Positions 30,187 to 38,327 of a stretch of DNA of 52,348 bases are shown in pieces. Under the pieces are notes generated by a model, which was given only the letters and a program-made list of their open reading frames with translations, was not told the DNA's origin and did no database searches. How positions within the stretch are numbered: position 1 is the stretch's first letter; every line of letters begins with the position of its first letter. The position numbers and the translations under genes were made by a program. The stretch is from CAZYXZ01 sp964651395 (GTDB lineage Bacteria; Actinomycetota; Actinomycetes; BP-191): NCBI GenBank assembly GCA_964651395.1, contig CAZYXZ010000013.1, forward strand, positions 1-52,348, given 5' to 3'.

Positions 30187-32229
30187 CTAGCGGAGGAACG
30201 CGGCGGGGACGCCGCCGTCGACGGGCACCAGTGTGCCCGTGGTCAGTGGGAGGTCGCCGCCCACGAGCGCGAACACGGCGGCGGCCACGTGCTCGGGCAG
30301 CACCTCCTGCTTGAGCAGCGTCCGTGCGGCGTAGAACTCGCCGAGCTGCTCGACCGGTACGCCGTAGACGTCGGCCCGCTGCTGGCCCCAGCCGTTGGCG
30401 AAGATGCCCGAGCCACGGACGACGCCGTCCGGGTTCACCCCGTTGACCCGGATGCCGTGCGGTCCGAGCTCGGCGGCGAGGAGGCGCACCTGGTGCGCCT
30501 GGGCGGCCTTCGCCGCGCTGTACGCGATGTTCTCCGGGCCGGCGAAGACCGCGTTCTTGCTGACGATGTAGACGATGTCACCGGTGAGTGGGCCCTGGGC
30601 CTGCATCACGCGCGCCGCCGCGCGGCTGACGAGGAACGAGCCGCGCGACATCACGTCGTGCTGGCGGTCCCAGTCCTCGACTGACGTCTCCAGCAGCGGC
30701 CGCGACAGCGACAGGCCGGCGTTGTTGACGACCAGGTCCACGCCGCCGTACGCCAGGACGGCAGCCCGGAGGGACTCCTCGACCGAGGCCTCGTCGGCGG
30801 CGTCGGCGTGGACGGCGACCGCGGCGTCCGGGCCGCCGACCTCCTCGGCGACCGTGCGCGCGGCGTCGGCGTCGATGTCCGTCACGACGACGGCCGCGCC
30901 CTCGGCCGCGAGCCGGTGCGCGATCGCGCGTCCGATGCCCGACCCGGCGCCGGTCACGAACGCGACCCGGCCGGCCAGCGGTCTCGGCTTCGGCCGGCGC
31001 GCCAGCTTCGCCTCCTCGAGCACCCAGTACTCGATCGCGAACTTCTCCGCCTCGGAGATCGGGCAGTACGCCGACACCGACTCCGCACCGCGCATCGCGT
31101 TGATCGCGTTGACGTAGAACTCGCCCGCGACGCGCGCGGTCTGCGCGTCGGCGGCGAAGGTCCACATGCCGATGCCCGGCAGCAGCACGACGGCCGGGTC
31201 GGCACCGCGCATCGCTGGCGAGGTGGTGGTGGCATGGCGCTGGTAGTAGGCGGCGTAGTCCGCGCGGGACGCCGCATGCAGCTCGACCAGCCGGGACACC
31301 TGCTGCTCGAGCGGCGCGGTGCCCGGCAGATCGAGAAGCAGCGGGCGCACCTTGGTGCGCAGGAAGTGGTCGGGGCACGACGTGCCCAGCGCGGCCAGTC
31401 GCGGCGCCTCGGCGCCGGCCAGGAAGTCGAGCACGGCCTCGCTGTCCGCGAAGTGCCCGACGACGCGCTGATCCGTGGAGCACAAGCCACGCAGCACGGG
31501 GCCGAGCTCGGCCGCGCGACGGCGCCGCTCGGCCTCGGGGAGTGCGTCGAAGCCGGGACGCGGCGGACCGAAGGGCTGCGCGTGCCCCCGCGACGCGAGG
31601 AACTGCTCCGCCCGGGCGATGGCGTCGAGGGAGAGCCGCTCACACTCCTCGGAGGTCTCGGCCCAGGTGGTCAGGCCGTGGCCGCCGAGCACCGCGCCGC
31701 GCACGTCGGGGCAGCTGGCCTGGAGCTCTTCGATCTGCAGCGCCAGCTCGAAGCCGGGACGTCGCCACGGGATCCACGCGATCTCGTCGCCGTAGCACTC
31801 CTTGGTCAGCTGCTCGCCGTCCGCTGCGGTGGCGAGCGCGATCACCGCGTCGGGGTGCAGGTGGTCGACGTGCGCGCACGGCAGCAACCCGTGCATCGCG
31901 GTGTCGATGGACGGCGCCGCGCCGGTCGGCCCGAAGCGGCAGTGGTCGAGCAGACCGACCATCTCGTCCTCATGCTCCGGGCCGCGGTAGACCTCCTTGA
32001 GGGCGACCAGCCGCTCGCGGACCAGGACGGCCAGACCGGCCTCGGTCAGCGTGCCCAGGTCACCACCGCTGCCCTTCACGTGCAACAGCGTCACGGGGTC
32101 ACCGGTCACCGGGTCGAGCCCCGGGGTCTTGCAGGAGGTGTTGCCGCCCGCGTAGTTCGTGACCCGCGGGTCGGCCCCGAGCCGGTGCGAACGGTCGAGG
32201 AGCAGCTGCACCGCCGAAGGACCGGTCAC
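30187..32229 (-). CDS. Bifunctional rhamnulose-1-phosphate aldolase / alcohol dehydrogenase
   Basis: 680 residues, a fusion of a class II aldolase and an SDR (type TIGR02632). The N-terminal aldolase shows VTNYAGGNTSCK, LLPCAHVDHLHPDAV (zinc His residues) and GAVLGGHGLTTW. The C-terminal SDR has VAFVTGAGSGIGRAIAHRLA, LVVNNAGLSLSRPLLETS, YSAAKAAQAH and NPDGVVRGSGIFANGW. It splits L-rhamnulose-1-phosphate into dihydroxyacetone phosphate and lactaldehyde and oxidises the latter. The start is GTG at 32229 with GGGAG seven bases upstream; the nearby ATG at 32234 is out of frame. First gene of the operon, divergent from a DeoR regulator. I see no transporter gene nearby. Confidence 0.93.
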   Translation of the reverse strand: MTGPSAVQLLLDRSHRLGADPRVTNYAGGNTSCKTPGLDPVTGDPVTLLHVKGSGGDLGTLTEAGLAVLVRERLVALKEVYRGPEHEDEMVGLLDHCRFGPTGAAPSIDTAMHGLLPCAHVDHLHPDAVIALATAADGEQLTKECYGDEIAWIPWRRPGFELALQIEELQASCPDVRGAVLGGHGLTTWAETSEECERLSLDAIARAEQFLASRGHAQPFGPPRPGFDALPEAERRRRAAELGPVLRGLCSTDQRVVGHFADSEAVLDFLAGAEAPRLAALGTSCPDHFLRTKVRPLLLDLPGTAPLEQQVSRLVELHAASRADYAAYYQRHATTTSPAMRGADPAVVLLPGIGMWTFAADAQTARVAGEFYVNAINAMRGAESVSAYCPISEAEKFAIEYWVLEEAKLARRPKPRPLAGRVAFVTGAGSGIGRAIAHRLAAEGAAVVVTDIDADAARTVAEEVGGPDAAVAVHADAADEASVEESLRAAVLAYGGVDLVVNNAGLSLSRPLLETSVEDWDRQHDVMSRGSFLVSRAAARVMQAQGPLTGDIVYIVSKNAVFAGPENIAYSAAKAAQAHQVRLLAAELGPHGIRVNGVNPDGVVRGSGIFANGWGQQRADVYGVPVEQLGEFYAARTLLKQEVLPEHVAAAVFALVGGDLPLTTGTLVPVDGGVPAAFLR

Positions 32230-32261
32230 GTCATCGCTCCCATGTTCTGCCCTTGTGCGAA

Positions 32262-32276
32262 GTAACAGGATATTAC
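32262..32276. promoter_or_regulatory. Candidate operator/promoter of the rhamnose operon
   Basis: GTAACAGGATATTAC has matching ends (GTAA/TTAC) in an AT-rich pocket of the intergenic region between the rhamnose operon and the DeoR gene. A TAATAT -10-like element lies on the minus strand at 32275-32270 inside it, so a bound DeoR dimer would block the operon. The wider flank TGTTTGTAATAT on the minus strand resembles DeoR sites. Confidence 0.5.
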
Positions 32277-32325
32277 AAACAGGGCGTCCGTAGAACGCCG
32301 CTGACCGGGCCGGTACGGTGCGCGG

Positions 32326-33084
32326 ATGGGCGTGTCGAGCAACCTGGCGACCGAGGAGCGGCTCGGCTGGCTGCGAGCCAAGCTGGACGGCGAAGGCTCG
32401 GTGCGCATCGGCGACGCCGCCGGCCAGCTCGAGGTCAGCGAGATGACCATCCGCCGCGACCTCCTCGAGCTGGAGGCGTTGGGCGTCGCCCGTCGGGTGC
32501 GCGGTGGGGCGGTTGCGGTCGGACCCGTGTCGTTCGAGGACCGGCATCGCTCGCGGGCCAAGGCCAAGGCCAAGATCGCCGCCAAGCTGCTGCCCATGGT
32601 GCCGGCCTCGGGCGCGATCGGGATCGACGCCTCGTCGACGCTGCTGCGTCTGGCGGGCATGGTCGCCGGTGTCCGCGACCTGACGGTGCTGACCAACGGC
32701 AGCGAGACGTTCGCGGCGCTGCAGGGCAAGCCCGGGCTGACCGCGGTCCTCACCGGCGGCAGCCTCGAACCGCGCACCGGCAGTCTGGTCGGCCCCTTGG
32801 CCTGCCGCGCAGCCGGCAACCTGTTGCTCAACAGGCTCTTCCTGTCCGCTGCTGCGATCGACGCCGACGTCGGCACGAGCGAGGCCAGCGTGGACGAGGC
32901 CGAGGTCAAGCGAGCGATGGCCGCCGTCGCCGGCGAGATCGTGCTGGCCGTCGACGCCTCGAAGCTGGACAGCCGCGCCGTCGCACCGGCGGTCGACTGG
33001 GAGCAGGTCACCGTCCTGGTCACCGACCTCCCGCCCAAGGACCCGAGGCTCGCGTCGTACCGCAAGCTCGTGGAGGTTCTCTAG
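32326..33084 (+). CDS. DeoR-family transcriptional regulator
   Basis: 252 residues. The N-terminal winged helix has the motif EVSEMTIRRDLLELEALGVARRVRGGA (about 33-60), typical of DeoR repressors of sugar catabolism. The C-terminal sugar-phosphate-sensing half shows SGAIGIDASSTLLRLAG, LTVLTNGSETFAAL and SAAAIDADVGTSEASVDEAEVKRAM. It most likely senses a rhamnose-pathway phosphate and represses the divergent operon through the site at 32262-32276. The ATG follows TACGGT (32314-32319) by six bases without a ribosome site, so the message may be leaderless. The stop lies in a CTAG shared with the convergent M24 gene. Confidence 0.9.
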   Translation: MGVSSNLATEERLGWLRAKLDGEGSVRIGDAAGQLEVSEMTIRRDLLELEALGVARRVRGGAVAVGPVSFEDRHRSRAKAKAKIAAKLLPMVPASGAIGIDASSTLLRLAGMVAGVRDLTVLTNGSETFAALQGKPGLTAVLTGGSLEPRTGSLVGPLACRAAGNLLLNRLFLSAAAIDADVGTSEASVDEAEVKRAMAAVAGEIVLAVDASKLDSRAVAPAVDWEQVTVLVTDLPPKDPRLASYRKLVEVL

Positions 33085-33899
33085 CGGACGTGCGGTACCT
33101 CGTCGTCGAGGTAGTAGGCGTCGTTGTCCTCGATGACGAGAAGCTCTTCCCACTTCACGCCGATGTCGCCGCGCGCGAGGTGTGGCTCCACGGCCCACAG
33201 CCCGGGGGCCGGCCGGTGGTCAGAGCTACTCCGGTCGGTCCAGACCGGCGGCGGCGTGCCCGCGGCCTGCGCCTGCGCGATCCCGCGGATGAACCAGCCC
33301 AGCACCGACGGGTCGAACCCGCTCGCATCGGGAGGCGGCACGTCCCCCGGGTCGGCGATGCGCACCGCGCGGTGCGCCAAGACCGCTTCCGGGTGCAGGC
33401 GGTGGCAGTTGCGGTCGCCACGCCCGGTCATGTGACTGTCGACATCCACCGCGATCTCGCGGAAGGTCGCGCCGGCGCGTACGGCGGCGAGGATTCGGTC
33501 GCGATAGGCGAGGTCGTCGGTGACGGCCGCGTCGTGGCCGGGGCTCGAGCCGACGCAGCACGACACGCTGGTGTCGACCACGTAGCCGTCGAAGATCGCA
33601 GACGCGTCGAGGATCACCGCATCGCCGTCGCCGAGCACCCGGTCGGTCGGCCAGAAGGCCTCCGTCGTCCAGGGGTCGGGCAGCGTGGTGCGATCGCCGA
33701 ACAGCGCGACCGGAAGGTGGAAGTAGCGGTCGGCACCCTCGCGGCGGAACGCCTTCATCGCCCAACGCGTGGCGTCGCGCTCGGTGACCCCCGGCTCGAG
33801 CTGCGCGGCCACCTCGCCCAGGACCTCGAACGAGAGGCGCTGGTAACGGCGGAACCTCGCGAGCTGCGCGTCGCTGAAGCCCTCGAACTCGATCACCAT
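33081..33899 (-). CDS. M24-family metallopeptidase-like protein
   Basis: 272 residues. It resembles the pita-bread fold of Xaa-Pro peptidases: ILDASAIFDGYVVDTSVS holds two candidate metal Asp residues (DASAIFDGYVVD), and GLWAVEPHLARGDIGVKWEELLVIED holds two Glu. The middle His is probably in the CHRLHPEAVLAHR stretch, but I cannot place it with certainty. The N-terminus FSDAQLARFRRYQRLSFEVL fits the family's creatinase-like leading helix. It may hydrolyse a dipeptide or an amidino-like substrate; the real substrate is unknown. The ATG lies four bases after the stop of the gene at 33904, so the two may be cotranscribed. Confidence 0.65.
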   Translation of the reverse strand: MVIEFEGFSDAQLARFRRYQRLSFEVLGEVAAQLEPGVTERDATRWAMKAFRREGADRYFHLPVALFGDRTTLPDPWTTEAFWPTDRVLGDGDAVILDASAIFDGYVVDTSVSCCVGSSPGHDAAVTDDLAYRDRILAAVRAGATFREIAVDVDSHMTGRGDRNCHRLHPEAVLAHRAVRIADPGDVPPPDASGFDPSVLGWFIRGIAQAQAAGTPPPVWTDRSSSDHRPAPGLWAVEPHLARGDIGVKWEELLVIEDNDAYYLDDEVPHVR

Positions 33900-33903
33900 G
33901 GAC

Positions 33904-35751
33904 TCAGCACTCCTGCCGGCGCCGGCACTCGGGCGCTGACGAGGCGACGACCGTCACCGTCACCCGGCCCAGCTCGTCCGCAGTCAATCCTTCTCGCGCG
34001 AGCTCCTCCTTCAAGCCGCTGTCGTCGGTGATCAGCGTGAGTGACGAGCCGGGCGTCAGTAGCGGACGGAGCCGGAGCGCCCTTTGCTCGTTCTCGACCG
34101 CGACGAGAACGGCGTACCGCAGGTCGGACGCCTGACCGAGCGCGCCACCGATGAGCCGGTTGCCCCAGAAGTCCTCGTACGCCGTCCCGTAGTGCCAGAG
34201 CAGCACCTGACCGTCCGGGCGGGCGCCGGTCAGCGCGGCCGCGAACGGCGCGGACAGGTCCGGCACGGACTTGTTGATCGAGTAGAGCGTCGCCGGCCTG
34301 CGCGCGTGCTGGTCGACGTAGACCGCGCCCGTCACCAGAACTAGCAGAAGAGCGACGGCGCTGCGCAACGCGGGACGGTCGAGCCGTCGTCCGGGACCGG
34401 GGACGGTGAGGAGGACCGCTGCCACCGCACCGACGCCCGGCAACCCCAGCACGAGGATCGTGTAGAGGGACTTCTCGTAGTAGTACGACGTCGATCCCAG
34501 GGTGGACACCTGGTACTGCCGGAGCGCCACGGCGAACAGCACGGCCATGGCGGTGCACCACGCATGCGGGACGAGGAACTCGCGTGCGGAGCGCCGGAGC
34601 ACGGGCGCCGCCAGGGCGATCGCGACGAGAACGACGACCGTGGAACGACGCAGCGGCACGACGCCGCCAGACGCGTTGATCCAGTCGGCGGCGCCTTCAC
34701 CCAGGCTCACGAACACGTGCGGCACGGTGGCCAGCGCGCACCCGGCGACGAGCGCCGCCGCAGGCACACGGCGAGCCAGCAGCAGCCGCCGGTGCAGCCA
34801 GACGACGACGAGAGTCGCCGCGGCGGCCACCGGCAGCAGGAAGTACCACGTGCTCGAGATCGCGCTGACCAGGCACGCCGCCGTGACCAGCTGGAGCCAC
34901 GGGCGAATCCGGAACTCGGTGTGCACGCAGGCCAGCAAGAGGAGCGCGAGAAGCGCGTAGGCCGCGATCTGGGTGAAGAAGCCAGGGATCACGAGCAAGG
35001 CGAAGGGGCCGGCGAGGACGGCGGACGTGGTGACGACGGTCGTGGCCACCAACGCGAGCGGTGTGGCCCCGAGCTGCTCGGCGATACGCACGGCGGCGAG
35101 GGTGATGCAGGTCGCCATGAGCGCGAACGCGGCGAGGAGCGCGAAGACGTAGAGGTCGACGGCGCTGCCGGCATCGGACTGGCCGAGCAGCGTGCGCACG
35201 AAGCCGACGTTGAGGTGCAGGCCCTGCGGGTAGCCCTGCAGGTAGGGCAGCACGGTCGGCTCGACCACGCCGTTGTCGCCGTGCAGGTAGCCGCCGGCTC
35301 GCACGATGCCGTTGAGGATCGACAGGTGCGCACCGTGGTCGTAGCCGAGCCAGAGGAAGGACAGGTGCCCCGCGCTGGTCCGCGACGACGCCGGCAGCAG
35401 GAGCGCAGCGAGCACGACCATGCCGCTGGTCGCCGCCGCGACGTCGGATCGTCGGACGGTCGGCTGCCAGCTGCGGCCCGAGCTGCGGACCACGCCCGTG
35501 GCCACCGCCGACGCGATCGCGAGAACGGCCGTCCCCGAGACCTGGAGGGGCACCGGCAGGAAGGCGGCGACCGTGATGGCCGTGTAGAGGAACGCGCCCG
35601 CAGTGAGCAGCCGCGTGAGTGCTCCCAGCTCGCGCGGCACGGCAGCGGCGACGAGCAGCAGCGTCGCGAGCAGCCCGAGGAGACAGGTCACGGGGAAGGA
35701 CGCGAGCAGCGCGACGGTGGCTGCAGCCACGAGAGAAGCGCCAGCCGTCAC
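33904..35751 (-). CDS. Large polytopic membrane protein, GT-C-like
   Basis: 615 residues with about twelve hydrophobic segments spread over residues 5-470 and a soluble C-terminal domain (about 490-615). A loop GYDHGAHLSILNGIVRAGGYLHG near residue 140 places Asp and His between membrane segments, as in lipid-linked sugar transferases of the GT-C class. The C-terminal part reads PDGQVLLWHYGTAYEDFW and resembles the soluble end of some such enzymes. GTG start at 35751. No close family is recognised; a mannosyl- or arabinosyl-type transferase is one possibility, an uncharacterised membrane protein another. It is upstream of the M24 gene on the same strand. Confidence 0.6.
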   Translation of the reverse strand: MTAGASLVAAATVALLASFPVTCLLGLLATLLLVAAAVPRELGALTRLLTAGAFLYTAITVAAFLPVPLQVSGTAVLAIASAVATGVVRSSGRSWQPTVRRSDVAAATSGMVVLAALLLPASSRTSAGHLSFLWLGYDHGAHLSILNGIVRAGGYLHGDNGVVEPTVLPYLQGYPQGLHLNVGFVRTLLGQSDAGSAVDLYVFALLAAFALMATCITLAAVRIAEQLGATPLALVATTVVTTSAVLAGPFALLVIPGFFTQIAAYALLALLLLACVHTEFRIRPWLQLVTAACLVSAISSTWYFLLPVAAAATLVVVWLHRRLLLARRVPAAALVAGCALATVPHVFVSLGEGAADWINASGGVVPLRRSTVVVLVAIALAAPVLRRSAREFLVPHAWCTAMAVLFAVALRQYQVSTLGSTSYYYEKSLYTILVLGLPGVGAVAAVLLTVPGPGRRLDRPALRSAVALLLVLVTGAVYVDQHARRPATLYSINKSVPDLSAPFAAALTGARPDGQVLLWHYGTAYEDFWGNRLIGGALGQASDLRYAVLVAVENEQRALRLRPLLTPGSSLTLITDDSGLKEELAREGLTADELGRVTVTVVASSAPECRRRQEC

Positions 35752-35824
35752 GAGCCGACCCTAGTGCCCGCCGGGCTCGGTCACGCAGTCACGATGCCGG
35801 CGGCAACCGGCAGGCGCGTGCGTA

Positions 35825-37369
35825 TCAGTTGACCTGGCGGTCGAAGCCGGCCCAGTACGGCTCGCGCAGCTTGAACTTCTGGATCTTGCCGGTGGCGGTG
35901 CGTGGGATCTCGGTACGGAACTCGACACTGGTCGGCGCCTTGTAGCCGGCCAGGCGCTCCTTGCAGTGCCTGATGAGCTCGTCCTCGGTGGCACTGCTGC
36001 CGGCGGCCAGCACGACGAGGGCCTTGATGGTCTCGCCCCACTTCTCCGACGGGACGCCGATGACGGCGACTTCGGCGACGGCCGGGTGCGAGAAGAGACA
36101 GTCCTCGACCTCGATCGAGGAGACGTTCTCCCCGCCGGTGATGATGACGTCCTTGCGACGGTCGGAGATCGTGATGTAGCCCTCGTCGTCGAGCACGCCC
36201 CCGTCACCCGTGTGGAACCAGCCGTCCTCGATCGCATCGGCCGTGGCCTCCGGCTGCTGCCAGTAGCCCTCCAGGACGACGTTGCCCCGGGCCATCACCT
36301 CGCCCTGGTCGGAGATGCGCACCTGCACGCCGATCGCCGGCATGCCCGCGCGCGACAGCTTGCGTGCCCGCTCCTCGGCGGAGAGTCCGTCGTACTCCGC
36401 GCGTCCGCGGTTGACGGTCAGCAACGGCGAGGTCTCGGTCAGACCGTAGAGCTGGATGAACTCCCAGCCCAGCTCCTCCTCGATCCGCTGGATGGTGCGC
36501 GAGGGCGGCGGCGCGCCGGCGCAGATGACGCGCACGACGCGGCCCGCGCCGGGGATGGGCCCCTCCCAGGTCGCGGCGGCCTCGAGAACCGCGGCGACGA
36601 CGGCCGGAGCGGCGCACAGGACGGTCACGCCGTGCGCCCCGATGCGGCGCAGGATCTCGGCGCCGTCGACCTTGCGCAGGACGACGTGCTGTACGCCGAG
36701 GCCGGTCATCCCGTAGGGCATCCCCCAGCCGTTGGCGTGGAACATGGGCAACGTGTGGAGGTAGACGTCGCGGTCGGTGACGCCCACGTGGAGCGTGAAG
36801 GTGACGGCGTTCACCCAGAGGTTGCGATGCGTGATCTGCACGCCCTTGGGCCGGGCGGTCGTCCCGGACGTGTAGTTGATGGTGGCCGTCGCGTCCTCGT
36901 CGGGCGCCTCCCACGGCACGGGGTCGGTGTCGAAGCGAAGCAGCGCGGCATCGGACTGGGCACCGAGCAGGAAGCGGTTCTTGGCGGTGACCGAGACCAG
37001 CGACTCCTCGAGCTCGGGGTCGATCAGCAGCACGCTGGCACCGGAGTGCTCGACGATGTACTCCACCTCGGCGGGCGCGAGCCGGAAGTTGATCGGCACG
37101 AGCACGCGTCCGTAGTTGCAGACGCCGAAGAACGCCTCGAACAGGCGCGCGCTGTTGTGGCTCACGATGGCCACACGCTCCCCACGACCGATGCCCATCT
37201 CGTCCAGGCCGGCCGCCATGGCGCGTGCACGTCGGGCCAGCTCGGCGTACGTGAGCGAGCCGAGACCGCCGTCCTGCGCATCGCCCGGTTCGTCGACGAT
37301 GCCGATCCGTTCGCCGTAGCAAAGCTCGGCTCGGGAGAGGAAGTCCGCGGTCGTGAACGGCACCTTCAT
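35825..37369 (-). CDS. Acyl-CoA ligase (medium/long-chain FadD-like)
   Basis: 514 residues with all ANL motifs: INYTSGTTARPKGVQ, LPMFHANGWGMPYG, LYGLTETSPLL, GWFHTGDGG, SDRRKDVIITGGENVSSIEVED and TATGKIQKFKLRE with the catalytic lysine. The FHANGWG and GLTETSP segments are typical of medium- to long-chain acyl-CoA synthetases, which activate fatty acids with ATP and CoA. The ATG at 37369 has an AAGGAG ribosome site seven bases upstream. It stands alone, divergent from the aldose-1-epimerase, with possible regulatory repeats in the 70-base space between them. A specific substrate cannot be read. Confidence 0.93.
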   Translation of the reverse strand: MKVPFTTADFLSRAELCYGERIGIVDEPGDAQDGGLGSLTYAELARRARAMAAGLDEMGIGRGERVAIVSHNSARLFEAFFGVCNYGRVLVPINFRLAPAEVEYIVEHSGASVLLIDPELEESLVSVTAKNRFLLGAQSDAALLRFDTDPVPWEAPDEDATATINYTSGTTARPKGVQITHRNLWVNAVTFTLHVGVTDRDVYLHTLPMFHANGWGMPYGMTGLGVQHVVLRKVDGAEILRRIGAHGVTVLCAAPAVVAAVLEAAATWEGPIPGAGRVVRVICAGAPPPSRTIQRIEEELGWEFIQLYGLTETSPLLTVNRGRAEYDGLSAEERARKLSRAGMPAIGVQVRISDQGEVMARGNVVLEGYWQQPEATADAIEDGWFHTGDGGVLDDEGYITISDRRKDVIITGGENVSSIEVEDCLFSHPAVAEVAVIGVPSEKWGETIKALVVLAAGSSATEDELIRHCKERLAGYKAPTSVEFRTEIPRTATGKIQKFKLREPYWAGFDRQVN

Positions 37370-37390
37370 GTGGTGTCTCCTTGTCCAATG

Positions 37391-37417
37391 GTGCTATGTA
37401 TCACATCTTCGATCACA
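37391..37417. promoter_or_regulatory. Repeat-rich regulatory stretch before the acyl-CoA ligase
   Basis: GTGCTATGTATCAC (37391-37404) has palindromic ends, and ATCACA occurs twice 12 bases apart (37400-37405 and 37412-37417). On the minus strand this reads as two TGTGAT half-sites, as used by CRP- or GntR/FadR-type regulators. The stretch lies just upstream of the ligase's ribosome site. No regulator is identified. Confidence 0.3.
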
Positions 37418-37439
37418 AGCCGACGGATGGCGAGACCCG

Positions 37440-38327
37440 ATGGACACGGTGACCCTCACACGGGGCGACCAGCGCGTCGAGGTCTCGCGCACCGGCGGGC
37501 TCGTCGTCAGCTACCGGGTCGGTGGCGACGAGCTGCTGGCCGGCCGGCAGAGCGACGTGGGCCCGTACGCGTACCGCAGCTCGCTCCTCGTGCCGTGGCC
37601 CAACCGGGTGACCGACGGGCGGTGGAGCTGGCAGGGCGAGGACTACGAGCTCCCGGTCAACGAGCACACCACCGGCTCGGCCATGCACGGCCTCGTCGAC
37701 CGGGCCGAGTTCAGCCTCGAGGAACAGGACGCGGAGTCGGTGTCGCTCGTGCACCACCTGGCCGCGTCGGCGGGCTACCCGTTCCCGCTGCTGGTCCGGG
37801 CGGCGTACCGGCTCACCGATGGGGGCCTGGTCGGCCGGCTCGAGGCGGTGAACGAGGCGAGCGTCCCGGCGCCGGTCGGCCTCGGCGTGCACAGCTACCT
37901 CGAGGGGCACGGCCCGATCGACGGCGCGGTGCTGCGGCTGCCGGCGCGGACGCTGTGGCAGGCGGACGAGCGCTGGCTGGAGACCGGTCGCGTCGGCGTC
38001 GCCGACGGCGGGCTGGACTTCCGCGAGGGGCGACTGCTCGGCGGACAGGTGATGGACTCCGCGTTCACCGACCTGGATCGCGTTGGCGGACACGTCGAGG
38101 TCGGCTTCTCCCCCGCGGCCGGTCCGGCGGTGACGCTCTGGGCCGGGGAGACCTGCCGATGGCTGGTGGTCTACACCGCCGACACCCTGCACGAGTCGGA
38201 GGCGCGGCGGAGCATCGCCGTCGAGCCGCAGACCTGCCCGCCGAATGCGCTGAAGACCGGCGACATCGACGTGGTCGACCCCGGCGCCTCACTCGTTCTC
38301 GACTGGGGCGTCAGGAAGGACGGCTGA
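37440..38327 (+). CDS. Aldose-1-epimerase (galactose mutarotase) family
   Basis: 295 residues. Family signs: VPWPNRVTDGRWSWQGEDYELPVNEHTTGSAMHGLV (the His region) and the LGVHSYLEGHGPIDGA segment (second His), with Glu in EARRSIAVEPQTCPPNAL near the C-terminus as candidate catalytic acid. It interconverts the alpha and beta anomers of an aldose. It may support sugar use, such as the rhamnose operon a few kilobases away, but it is not in that operon. The start is the ATG at 37440, since a longer frame would overlap the ligase gene. The 3' end overlaps the convergent BNR-repeat gene by 17 bases. Confidence 0.85.
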   Translation: MDTVTLTRGDQRVEVSRTGGLVVSYRVGGDELLAGRQSDVGPYAYRSSLLVPWPNRVTDGRWSWQGEDYELPVNEHTTGSAMHGLVDRAEFSLEEQDAESVSLVHHLAASAGYPFPLLVRAAYRLTDGGLVGRLEAVNEASVPAPVGLGVHSYLEGHGPIDGAVLRLPARTLWQADERWLETGRVGVADGGLDFREGRLLGGQVMDSAFTDLDRVGGHVEVGFSPAAGPAVTLWAGETCRWLVVYTADTLHESEARRSIAVEPQTCPPNALKTGDIDVVDPGASLVLDWGVRKDG

